Of a stretch of DNA of 64,000 nucleotides, positions 47,036-58,800 are shown piece by piece. Positions within the stretch are counted from its first letter, which is position 1, and every line of letters begins with the position of its first letter. The stretch lies in the NCBI GenBank assembly GCA_000708835.1, contig DF237018.1, positions 1 to 64,000 of the forward strand, in the 5' to 3' direction. A model generated the notes under the pieces. It was not told where the DNA came from. It searched no databases and worked only from the letters and a program-made list of their open reading frames with translations. Both the position numbers and the translations under genes were made by a program. Source of the DNA: Klebsormidium nitens. Lineage: Eukaryota > Streptophyta > Klebsormidiophyceae > Klebsormidiales > Klebsormidiaceae.

Positions 47036-47525
47036 AATCCCACACGCCGCTGCATTTACATTTCATAAATGCCAGTCACCTGCTGGTCGCCCAACACAAC
47101 TAAGCGTCGACATAAATCAGGCGACATCCAACCATAGCGCCCCACTCAACATGACGCCAATGCATCGACGCGAAATCGAGCATCTACGCCGCATTGCGCG
47201 CCAGTCTGGCAAAGGTTTTCAACGTTTTATGGGAACTATTCTCCTTTTTCCTGTACGTTTTATCGTCGAACGCCCGCCAATCGAGCAAGGTCGAAGCGCC
47301 TCGATCGCCAGGGCCGCGCCGCGGCGTCATACAGCGCCGAAATCGGCGTCCCCTATATCTCCCCTCTTCCGAAGGAAGAGGCAAGCCAACATAGGCCAGT
47401 CTGTTGGCATAATTATAATGATTGCCATGCTTCGACCTGCATGCATGAGAACCGTCCAAGCAATTAGGAAATCTGTTAGTACGGTATCCATGTATTCATT
47501 GCTTCAATGCGCCAGTTTGCCGTGA
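46770..47525 (+). CDS. Unexplained 251-residue open frame over repeats
   Basis: An ATG-led frame runs from 46770 to the stop at 47523-47525. It is rich in Arg, His, Ser and Thr, and its N-terminal half is encoded by the repeat units, so NRTIISRRTAHKHG-like words partly recur. A hydrophobic stretch (MGTILLFPVRFIV) lies mid-way. It matches no family I know. Its length is somewhat more than chance predicts, but composition and the repeats argue against a conserved gene. Expression is unproven. Confidence 0.2.
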   Translation: MSRRCRGCSEAATKQRMHNFNRTIISRRTAHKHGIKGHTILRRRIHVVQRTMVAIEAPTAARKQRPDRAHTFQPHDESSTDGHKQSSRGIPHAAAFTFHKCQSPAGRPTQLSVDINQATSNHSAPLNMTPMHRREIEHLRRIARQSGKGFQRFMGTILLFPVRFIVERPPIEQGRSASIARAAPRRHTAPKSASPISPLFRRKRQANIGQSVGIIIMIAMLRPACMRTVQAIRKSVSTVSMYSLLQCASLP

Positions 47526-48110
47526 ATGCATGCACGTTGAAATCAATTATATATATAGGCGTATAATTCAACCTTCAGTGATCTCGATTAAGGACGTGTG
47601 CAATACAAGTAAAGGTGGCGGACAGATGCTATATGTATAGCTCGTCGGGCAGCGAAGACTTAGTGACTTATGTGGCGTTCTGCTTGCATGTTGTAAAGCT
47701 CAGCTCTCGCTGTACGGAAGTAAGAGATGTGCAATCTCTAACAAGTGAATTTATGTGAACGTGTAGAAATGGTGCTCTTACGAATCACAAGCTGCGGTTA
47801 TTCTTGCAAGGAAATAAGGCTGCCTCTTACCAGCTTCATTGCATGAGGGTACTGGAAGTAGCCAATGAAAGCGGCCAAAAGGAGAAGCGCGAGAAAGCCC
47901 AGCTATGTTGGCAACGACCCGTCTACTGTTGATTAGAGGAGGATTGTTGCCCGTATTGTTGTTGAATTGCATGGCCAGAGCTCTCAATAATTGATGAACC
48001 GCATCTTTGTTTGCCGATTGCCTCAGGCCAGATATGTTGTGCGCTTGAGCAAGGTGCATCATGCAGATCCGGTTCCGAGATTGACTTTCGTGCAAATCTA
48101 GAACGATGGA

Positions 48111-50309
48111 TCATTCATATGACAGGTTGCCGCGCCAAGACATCGAAAGGTACTGCAGTGGCTTACTCGAGCAACTCGTTTTGACGAAGACAGTACTTCG
48201 TGAATAAAGTACGAGACTCTGGCCGCCGTGACATTGGTCAGCTCCCACAGACTCGATTCTCCACAGACCATTCTCTTGCAATGCCCGCAGCTGCACCACG
48301 TTGTTCACCACAATCTGGCAGACTCCCTTTTTCCTTCCACGCTTTCCGCTCCCTTGGTTGACTTCTCGCTCGAAGGACACTTCCTTCGCAGGGGTATGGC
48401 GCTGTCCGCCTTTCCCTGCTTGGCAGCGCGACTTGTGCCCTTCCTTCCAGGCGAACTTTTGGCAATCTGCAACACCCACGGCGACCAATCAGACTACTCC
48501 TTCCTTCACTAAGTGAATCTTTCGGTTGCCCCCCAAACTGAACCTCCCCACATCAAGACTATCATAGCCTGTTATCCTCGAGCGTATTGAAAGTTCTGGG
48601 GTCAATGCAGAAGATAATCAGGAGAGTAAGACAGTGCTTAAGATGAAAGTTCAAGAGACTGAAAAGCTTCGGGTCTAGAGGCTTACTTTCCAAGCTTACT
48701 GTCTTCGATGCTTACTTTCGGCAGAGAGACCAGAAGCAACAAAAAGCTTAACTTGCAGACCTCTAGTAGACTTTGTGATGAGTCTTTGATACAAGCTCGA
48801 AGGCCTTACCTCTGGAGCAATAAACCGCCAGACGACACCCGCTGCAGACCTTGAACTCGCACGAGATAGACTCCACATTTGAGCAGCCTGCGCGAGAGCA
48901 TTTTCTGCAGGGCCTCTCGTGTGCCTTCATGTCCCTCTCTGGTATGTACGACACGCGTAATCTTTCCACGTGGTTGAGCGGAGTGTCGATGGTGTTCTGA
49001 AAGAAAGTAGCCGAAGCATCCTGGTCCTGAGAAATTTCCTGTAAGGGTCCGTCGCTTTCATCAGCTGCAAAAACCTGACGCAGCTGTTCCCTCCTTGCCA
49101 TCGCACTAGGACATGCGCGTACCAGTTGCTCCAGCTTCTCTTGCTCTACTGGCGTCACTACTTGTACGCCTGCTCTTCCAGAATCCTTTTGATACCCTCA
49201 TCCAGAAACGCAAGCAACAGGCAGACACGAAGCTTGGTTTCGCCGTCAAGATCTGGGCAGGCTGCTAATGCCAAGAGGGCCGGGACGAATTGCTTCACTT
49301 GTGCACTGGCTCTAAGCTCACTGAGCTTGTCTATCACTGCCATCGCTTGACCCTTCCTCATGATCGAACCCAAGAGATGAACGGCGATGTTGATCAGAAC
49401 TGCGGATTGAGTCTCCGCTAGAGTCCTCAAGACGAGCTTGATGATGTCATCCAGGTATTCCGAGAGATCGCACGCGGAAACTAGGTTGCTGAAGCAGTGG
49501 AGAGTACAGTCCACCATTCGGCTCGAAAACTCTGTTCCAGCCATGCAGTCCTGCAAAATCTGATGGAGGAGGACTTTTCGCCTGATCAACTGCTCCTTAC
49601 TTCGACAAGAGTGACTAGCAAGGGAATTTAGCGCGGAGATACTGAAAGCCCTGACGTCATCTCTCAGAAGATTCAAGTAAGCAGACTCCGGTACCAGGGT
49701 TGAGTCTTTGACGAGAGATACCGCTGAAAGGGAATTAAAGTAGGCTCCTTCGAGGATCGAGATAAGGTCAGGGATGCCCTTCAGGACGAAACGTGCTGTT
49801 CGTGCGTCCAGGATGAGGACATGAAGCAGCCTGAAGCAGATGTCCACTTTTGACACCACGAAATGTTCTGCATAACGCATCTTATTCTGACTGCTGGTCT
49901 TCGGGAAGATGTAGAAGTCGCCTTCTGCCTGCGCTGCTTTCAGTATCCTGTGAACCTCATCCAGCATGCCCTGTTCCAGCACATAAGCTGCAAGACCCAC
50001 GCTGACCTCAGGTCCCTTGGTGACAACCATGCGGCTCAGAACTGCTCTGAATCGTAATAAGGCGAAGGCCCTTGCTTCACTGTCTTTGGACTGCACCTGT
50101 TTGAGAATATTGGAAAGCCATGCACTGCTTTCTGGCTTGCGCAGGTCTAGATCCACGTCCTCCTTCTCTGTTAGGCGCTTTTTCATCTCTTCCACACCGA
50201 GCTTTGAGAAACTTTTCGGCAAGATCCTTGGCTGCAAAGGCTTCACGGCATCAGCACGACTCTCACCCCTTGGTTTGCTGGCGCCGCCGGTGGGATCCAT
50301 TCTGTTCAT
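48111..50309 (-). CDS. Helical-repeat protein with C-terminal MYND zinc finger, frame broken
   Basis: The first part runs from ATG 50309 to a TAG at 49158-49160 (383 residues). It is Leu/Ala-rich and helical, resembling armadillo-type repeats (ISALNSLASHSCRSKEQLI; LVLRTLAETQSAVLINIAVHLL). Next comes a frame covering ~49190-48810 with EKLEQLVRACPSAMARREQL, and then the first six Cys of a MYND finger (CRKC, CSNVESISC, CSGC, YC). It splices at a GTAAGG donor (after 48810) to an exon at 48466-48111 that supplies CQKFAWKEGHKSRC, completing the Cys/His set in correct order. The two parts are in different frames: reading ~1 base out of phase from about 49195 gives GRAGVQVVTPVEQEKLEQ without a stop. 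So a one-base assembly error, an unseen splice, or a genuine mutation separates them. MYND fingers bind proline-rich partners. The family and function of the whole are not recognised. Confidence 0.6.
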
Positions 50310-52865
50310 TCTGCAACGCTTGCTGAGCGCTGAGTAGCAGGCGCAGATGCTGTTTCAATCTTGTTTCGAAATTACTTGCAATCAACAGTGTCCTTCTGAG
50401 TTACCGTCCGAGTTCAAGACGCGCGCTCCGTCGAACGCGCACGAGCGCACACCGCCCGGCTCTCAGGCAGCAACCGACGCGGCCGCGAGCGCAGCACAGT
50501 GTGGAAAAAGTACCGCGCGCTGCGGCGCTGGCACGCGCGGCTTCCTACTGTAGCTGGAGCGCACCACGTCGCAATCCTCATTTGTCCTAGTGCGTGTTCG
50601 GGTCCCCTTCAAGTTGCGGACAACTGCAGTTGACGGAGCCTGATCTGATGCTTGCCGCCCAACATGCCTGGATCCAGCCTTCTCCGGGTGATGACGTCGT
50701 TCCCTGTTTCCTGCTGTGATCGAGTCCCACTTTGAATTCTGCTTCGAGAACACGATAAGAGACGGGTTTGTGGCCGACGCAAGTTGAAATTATTCAGCAA
50801 TCGTCTGACTTGTCCGTCGATCTCAAGACCCTGTCTCAAGGAGTATTGCTGGCGCTGAGTCGTCGCGCTTCATTGCCGAGTGCAAGATCATACAATTGGT
50901 TTGTACTGCAACCTGCTTCGAAAACGCGAAACGAACGGAACGGAATAAACCACCTGCAGACACTGCAGACTAGCTGAAGTCCCAAAACTAGCTAGGGTCC
51001 CAAAACTCGGATCTCCGACGACATGGGTTTAGAACCACAGGATTCCGCAAAACCCGAGCGTGGAAAACGATTGGAAAATGGAAGCAAGTAAAGCTCGGTG
51101 AACCTGATACAATCTAGAACTTTGATCGAAAGAGGATGCTCAAATAGAAGCTGAAAGAGGCATTTGAGCATTGTCCTTTGCGAAGCAGGACAGGCTTCCT
51201 CTGGCGACGCCACATTTCCCGAGAACGTCTGAGTCCGCCATCTGTAGAATCGGGTAACGGTGACATGGGCCACGAAACAAAGTTGCATGTGCGCGGTCAT
51301 TGAAAGCGTTTGCAAGCTCTCATAACAGCGGCAGTCTGAGATGAAGTACCTCGATATCAGCTGAAAGTTATTTGGTGTCTAACTTTGACTCGATCGCCCG
51401 AGACCGATTTTGAGCAGTAGGACAATACAGACTGTGGGGCAAATACTAGAAACTCATGAGGGGATAAGAATACTAAGAATGGCAGTGGCCCTATCGCCTT
51501 CTTATCGTGTCGGATCAGAACACGTATGGACAAAAGAAAGCTGCAAGGACTTTTTCTAAGTAAGAATACAGGTATGAAGTTCATTTCTGTTTTTAGCCCT
51601 GCTCATCTTATTCCGGATATGTTGCTCTACCTAGTCGGAGCCCATTCAAGGTCGACCTTCGATAGTCTCTGGCTGAGGTGCGGGCTGATTCTGTTAGACA
51701 TCCTGCCAGCGACGTGGATGCACGTGTCAAATCTCTGGTTCTTTCTGACCGATCTCAACCCTTTTGTCACAGGTTTCATGAGAACACCTTTCTCCTGCCT
51801 CCAATTTGAGAAACTGTTTGTCAATGGCCGCCTCGGGGCAGCCATGAATCATTTGAACCCGGGGGCATCTAGCTGCATCAGAGGCTAACGCCCCTTGCGA
51901 ATGATTATATGCTACTACATACCTCATCATCTCATGACATTTTGCGTACGCATATAGAAGGAACGATCATTGCTTGTTGCCGTCCGACCCACCCATCATT
52001 ACAATGTGTACACTGATCAAGGGCATTGCCAAGCCCTTACGTGACGTTGAGCTTTGATCGAGCCGGGAAAGTTGAAAGCCAACTACGTACGTACTGACTC
52101 AAGTGTACGGATTCGACCATCTCACTAGCTAGCTAGGACTCATTGCCAAGTTTTGATCAGCCAGAGCAGATCACTCGGAATCAAGTTTTATAGCTATAAC
52201 CAGCTCGACTCGGGTATGTGCATAACGGATTGGACTTTCATTAAAGTGCATGCATATGACGGTCCGTCGGATCGAATTTATTACATCACACTGTGCAGGC
52301 GGCCGCTGAAACATCATCTTAGGCCACTGCAGAGTGAAACTGCAACCATGGCAACACCGTGACTGCTGAACTTGCGTACGCAGTATACCTATGCATGTGA
52401 ACTTACCAGCTTAACCCTCTGCTGCCACTGCATGATGAGGCCGGCGCACGCCAGGCATGAGCATTAACGTCATACTTTCTTGAACAGTACCACGTGCGTC
52501 GGACTTGGTGTTTGCTTTCCGATTTCACGTCCACCTGCCAGCATTTCGATTCTATCCAATGACTCTCCGTTGTTGTCCTTGACCTATGGTACAACAGCTT
52601 CCTATTATATAAAGTCGAACGTTTAGGACGACCCTTACTATGATGAGCAGGCTAACTATTGCCTCGGCTCTTTTTCCAGGATAAGTTACACAAGAAAAGA
52701 TGAGTAACACCTCTCGAAGCTGCTGCCGAACCAACCATTCGTTCTACACCTTTGCCGCTGGGTAGCTTCTTTGATCCACAACCTGCATGCAGCCAATACG
52801 GCTTCCTACCTTGCTCTTTGTTAAGTTCCTATATGCCCATACCTTTCGACATCCGCGCTTCCGCA
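50310..52865. other. Large spacer, nothing recognised
   Basis: Between the MYND gene start and the presumed C-terminal end of the PPP4R4-like gene. A 120-residue plus-strand frame at 51526-51888 has hydrophobic stretches but no family resemblance, and its mirror frames are equally long. I see no tRNA, repeat array or transposase. A CTAGCTAGCTAG palindrome is near 52126. Confidence 0.45.
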
Positions 52866-55800
52866 TCAGAACGGTTTCCGCCCCGAGGCCGGAACACTCG
52901 TTCGAGGTGCAATGCCAGGGTTTGGTTTTTTCACCCCTTGAACCCCCACCTTGTCCGCACCTATACTTCCGGACTTGACTAGACCCGCTACTGACCCTAT
53001 TTTACTGGAGCCATCACCGGCCTTTGCCGACGCATCAGCCGCGGTTCCCCCCGCGCCCGCGGCTGACGAACTTATTGGCGTGGTCGTGACTTTTACGCTA
53101 GACGACCCAAAACCGAACCTGGGCTGCGCAGGTTTCGCGGCTTTAGGCGAGCCGGCCGCCACACCCCCGGACGTACTTGCTGTCGCAGCTAGCCCTGCCT
53201 TGCTCGAACCTGTGCTCGCCGTTTTCGCAACAGGGCTACTCAGCGAAACGCCTGCCGACACCGAAGCCTTTCCACCAGAGTTTGTCTGACCGGGGGACTG
53301 CCCGGTAGCTAATCTGCCGGCCGCGATGCTTGGCCCGTTTGACTGGTGGAAAGACGAAGAGCCGCCCAGATTAGGCGGGGGTTGCCCGGCACTGGGCAGA
53401 GAATTCGATCGCCGGGCGATGGGTGACGTGGGCGATTGGCCGTTTGAGACCGGGGCGGAAGCTGTGGCTGACGTCGGAAGAGGTCCGCTGGCGCTCAACC
53501 GGCTGTTGACGGCGGAAGCGGAAGGCGGGCTGGACGGAAACGGAATGGCGGCGCTGACGGAGGAAGCGCGGGTGGGCGGGGTGGGAAGGGGGGGCTTGGA
53601 GGACTGCGAAGCAGAGGTAACGACGTCAGGGGAAAAAGAAGTTCCGGACGAAAAGAAGCTTCTCTCTCAGCGTACACAGAAAAGTCTGGCGGCGCACAGC
53701 TTCGTGCTCAACTGACGAATCAATCAAGGTAGGTCTGGTGCTCTTCTTAGGACTCTCCATCCTTTTTCAGCCAACTTCACTATACCAGATGTCGAGCTAG
53801 ATAGGTTGCACTCACGGGATGCTGACTTTACAAAGTAATGTGCAGAGAGAGGATTTATGCTGATGCAGCTAAGAATGCAAGTGGCGTGTCCAGTCGAGAG
53901 AGCCGTACCGGCGCTCGTTGTGCAGACGCCGCGATGGGCCAGGGCGACCCCGGCTGCACGTCCGCCGACGCCGCCCTTCCCCGCCCGGGCTTCTCCCCCG
54001 GCCGCTCCTTTGCTGACGTCCGCACCGTCAGATTGCCCAGCGCTGCTGACGACAGCGCCACCATAGCCGCCTGGTCCAGCGATCCCTGGCTCCTTTGCAC
54101 GGCGTATTTGGACACCGGAGATGCGACCTCCCCCGAGGACGACCGGCTCAGGCTGTTGCTGGGCGCGCGCCCCATCGCGCGCGCACCGTTGGCTGCGCGC
54201 CCGTGCGCGCCGCGGCGGCTGCGGCTGCTGCGCGTCGGCGACGTCGCGCGCGCGGCCGCCGTCGTCGAGGCGCGTCTTCTCGTCCTGCTCTTCTTTCGAG
54301 NGCGTCGNNNNNNNNNNNNNNNNNNNNTTCTACGGTCCCTGCTCNCCTTTCCGAGAGCGCGGCCCCGACTCCTCCTCCTCGCGCTTCAGGTCGACGGCGT
54401 CGGCCTCGAGCTGCGTACGGGAAGAGCGGCGGGTGAGCATGAGCGGTTCGAGGCGGCATTCAGACCGCGAGTAGCGCGGGCTCCTTTCCGTAGTATCTTA
54501 GGCAGTCGTTCAGCCAACGGCTCAGAAGCAATACTGCAGATCTCTAAAGAGGGGTTATTTGGCCACAAACAAAGTTGACGCTTGTAAATCAGTTGCAGAC
54601 CCGCTGTCTGCAGCTACCAAGAGATGTCCACCACTCAAAGCAAGTGGCTGTACTTCGTGCGTTTGGGCGACATACTTCCTTCCCGCTTCTTATGAGTACA
54701 CTTCACGCATGGCCGTCTCTCGCGCGCTCACCTGCGCCGGCACGCTCCCCGTGGTGGGCATGGCTCCGATGCACCGCACGGTCACCTTTTTCAACTCGTC
54801 GGCAACCGCGCGCGCGGCCGCGCTCACGGCCGCGTCGGCGTCGTTCATGCGCTGGCTGGTCGCCATGTTGAGCCGCTCCAGGACGGCCACGTCATCGGGC
54901 AGCCGGATGGCGGACTTGAGCGCGGGGAGGAACGCGCACGCGCGCGCGCGCACGCATACTACAGGATCCTGCATGTGAGAAGGAGAGCGATCCCTGTCAC
55001 TGTGTGCTGATGTCAACAGAATGCTCAGGCTGAGCCTAAACATTAAGCTTTCAGCAGGGTTACGATGAACCAGACGACATCTTAACAGTATCACAGACCG
55101 CCGACCGTCATGGCGCATCCAAAGTGGAGAGCTCAACGTTGGACTGATCTTGGATGTCTCGCAACCCTATCGTAGAAGACTTTTCCCCGTAACGAGAGGT
55201 CAGCCCTTACCTGCAGCAGATCTACCGCGGCGTGCAGAAAATAGTCCCTAAAAAGGCGCGTGCTGGCCACCTTTCGGCAGGCCGCGCAAAAGTCGAGGAA
55301 CAGAATGCGCTGGGACGCGCTCCCGCCCTCGGCAAACTCGCGCACAAGGCGCTGCGCGATGTCCGCGCTCTGGACGGCGCGTTTGTTGTGGCGCATCAGG
55401 GACGCGAGCGCGGCCGCGGCCGACGCGCGCACGGGCGCGGCGCCAACTTCAAGGAGTTGGAAGCAGAGCGGGATGAACTGCTCCCAGATCTGGGCGCTGC
55501 TGAAGTAGAGCTGCAGCGGAGGGAGGAGAGGGCTGTGGATTCTGAGGTTTGATCTCAATGGAAAGGCGACAGCGTACTGATGCTGTCCCGGCTGATCCAC
55601 TTGTCGTTCTTCAAATCAATCGAGCACAAACGGGTGGGTAAGACAAGCCGCCGAGATGTGGAAGGAAGCAAGGGCTGCATTTGTGGAAAAAGTAGTCACA
55701 GAAGCTGCCCGTACAATACAGAACACCATCTGTTCGAGGCTCTCAAATTGGAACTCTGCTTCGGATAGAACAGGATGAGTTCGGGATGGGTGGAGGGGTT

Positions 55801-58800
55801 CGTAGACGAAAAGAGCTTTGGAAGTCGTTAGCATACCGCCTTCAATCCAAAACCCGCCGTCGCTCACGGTACTTCCGAACCTGATTCAGCGAGCATCTTT
55901 CGGAAGCAACAATGTCAACCCCCAATACGCTCAGCCTTGTCGAACCTCTCACATGGAAGCTGGCGGCGGCGTCCATGAACGCTTTGTGCGCGCGCCACGC
56001 GTGCCCCGCGGTGTGCATGGCCTGCTGCAGCGCGGGCACGAACGCGCCGTAGATCGCGGTGCGCTGCGTCACGTTCGCGATCGCAAAGTGCGCCATGGCC
56101 ACGCCCAGGTTGGGCAGAAGCGCGCTTAGGACGTCGGGACTCGAGTCGCGCAGGAGAAGAAGGTACGGCTCGCGCAAGTACTGGGCGCTGCGCTCGGGGC
56201 CGAGGACGGCCATCACCTGAGCGAGTAGTGAATCCGTGTCGAGAATACTGTTTCGGGTCGTGGACATTCTCTGTTCTTGCCTAGGTCCTGAATATGCAGT
56301 GCATAACGAAAGGTAAACATTGAGCGTAAAGGAATCGGCTGTGTTCATGACGACGCGAGAAAGGAAAATGTCGCGGCTTTGTTGAGGGCAGGTTGTCCCT
56401 CGTGTCGTTCCTGTTTCGTGCTTTACCGGTAAACGTCGCAAGTCAAGCCACCTGCCTTCCTCATAAGTTGATGTTGGGAAACGTAGATTGTATCTTGTAA
56501 GCTTGCCAAGAGCGCAAGTGTGCTCGCGCTCACTTCGTGCAGGCCGGCGGCGATGGTTTTCCGCACACGCGCGCAGGGGTCCTGTGCCAGGTGCATCAGC
56601 GTGGGGTGCACGTGCAGGGCGTACCGCCGTGCTGACATCACCTTGGCCACGCCCGGCAGGTTCCACGCACACACCTGCGAGGAACGCCAGCCGGCCTTCG
56701 TAATCGTGCGGCAGATTGAACGGCAAAGCAAGCCCCTTTACGATGCGCACGGCATGTTGCTCGCCGAAACGCCCCTAGGTGACTTGAAAGGGCAGAGTTG
56801 GCTGCCTGATAACTAGAACGAGTAAAGACGAGTTCCTGGGTTTGGTACCGCGCCTTCGAGGCCCTGACTTGAACGCCGAAAATCTGACCCGATGAGAAGC
56901 ACGCACGACGCGCGTCATGTTTTACCCATCGTACCGATCCTGAGAAGCTCGACGCAAGTAACCAACGCCCGTGCCTGACGGTATTGAATAGCATCTGCTA
57001 AATCCTGTACTCACAACATGGTGATAAGGTACGGGCATACCGACGGGTCGCACCGAAACAATGCAGCCCAGACTGAGTAGGACAACTCTTTTGCGGTGCC
57101 CGCTTACCTGTCGGGTGTCGTCGCTGGGCTTCCTGGCCATGGTCTTGTACGCGTCTGCGGCAGCCTGCAGCTCCTCCTCGCCCACCTCGCCACTCAGCTG
57201 CGAACAGACGCTAACGAAGATTCGCGACTGAAGCCCGGTTGCTACTTGTTTGGTTCCTCTTACAAATCTTACATGTAGAGAGAATTGTTTGTCTATATTG
57301 TCGGCTGTGAGAGTACGGAGAACGTTTTCTGCGCTCTACATCTGCCGCTCTGCAGTAACGACCACGTCTGGTTGGGGCATGCGGACAAGTGAAGCAGGGA
57401 CTTCATTGTCAAACAGCTCCTAACACCAAACCCCCTTGACGAAAGTTCTCCCCGAACTTGGCCGGAGGCATGAGTGTATACACTGCACGCACTAGGAAGA
57501 CAGGGCGTTGCGTAATATCTTGGCTGACTCGCTCTTTCGTCAAACGCACCACTCCCGGGAGCCGTTCGTTTGAGTGCTAACCTTCCAGAGCATCTCCCCA
57601 AAGAGCCGTGCGAACGCGGGGAGAAGGGGCGGGTCCGTCAGCGCGCAGAGCCTGCAACAAACGCATGTGTATACTTCAGTAAGAAGAGCTCGGGGCACGA
57701 TCAGAGACGAACGGTAAGAAGTCCCATCGCAGGAGCCTAAACCATCCTGTCAACTGTCTTGACAGCGCGGAAAAACACCCCCACTAATTCATTCCAGATC
57801 CCGCTCATGGCTGTTGGACGGAGAGGTGACATCGAGAAAGCGGGTTAGAGCGAACCTTTGACAGTGCTTTAAAATCTGCAAACAGTAGTCCACAAGTTCC
57901 ACGCCTTCGCTTGGAGAAACGAACAGATACGAATGGTGGGCTGAAGCTAAGGGAGGCTAAGGGACTCCAAAAGAAAGGGCTGTGTACTTGTTGCCCGGGG
58001 TCAATATCAGACTGCCACTCTTCCTTGGCCTCTCTCAAGTCCCCCTTTCAAGCCGGATGCTCTCCGTACAACACGATTAGCATCCTGAAAAGTGGGCCTA
58101 AATCAAACCGTCCGGATTTTGCCTGCGAGCATCTGTATGAACAATCGGCACAGATTCATTTGTCTTCTCTTCTCTGAGATCCGCCTAAGACTCCGCGGAA
58201 CCACCTGAATAAGGGTGCGCGGCACAACCTACAAAACTTTTCCATTGGCAACAGCTCAGGAATTCAACAAGCGTCTAACCACCCACCCCTTGAAGAGCGG
58301 CACGCCTTTCTGTTTGCGCACGTCCTTGGGCAGCCCGTCCAGCATGCCCGTCAGCGTCTCCGCGGCCGCGGCGCGCACCGTCGCCTGCTCGTCCTCCAGC
58401 AGCTCCAGCAGCTCGGGGACGACGCCGCCCGCGCACTCCTCGGGGCGAACCCCGCGCGCCACCGCGCCCAGCTGGCAACACATCGCGCACCGCACAGAGG
58501 CGTCCGTGTCCTGGGAAGAAAGGAGGCGAGTGTTACAGCTTCCTCCGAGCAGCCTGCCAATTCTAGTAAAAATGGTGGTGTAACTTAGTCAGTCTGTTGC
58601 TATGTGAAATTAGTCAAAATTAGATGACACTAAAACTGGCAGGATGGTCGGGAGAAGCTGTAGATTGGATGGAGGGAGAAGACGGACTGCCGGGCAACCA
58701 TCGCGAGCCCCTTTGGCTACAAAACCTGGAAGTCGACGGCTAACTCTGCTGGAAAGAGGAACCCGATCGATTTAGTGAACTGCAACGGCCAATGAACAGC

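Larger units (their letters stand above)
45738..48110. other. Spacer with degenerate repeats and one unexplained long open frame
   Basis: This 2.4 kb holds the related repeat units at ~46710-47035 and an open frame at 46770-47525, both listed separately. Outside these I see no recognisable gene. Repeated CGACGGACGGCC and TGCTCGGAAGC words suggest decayed mobile or satellite-like material. Confidence 0.45.

Noticed and set aside
49158-49160. Programmed frameshift or stop readthrough in the MYND gene
   Set aside because: No slippery heptamer followed by a clear stem was seen at the break, so an indel or an unseen splice is simpler.
51526-51888. 120-residue hydrophobic plus-strand frame
   Set aside because: No homology recognised, and overlapping frames on the other strand are equally open.
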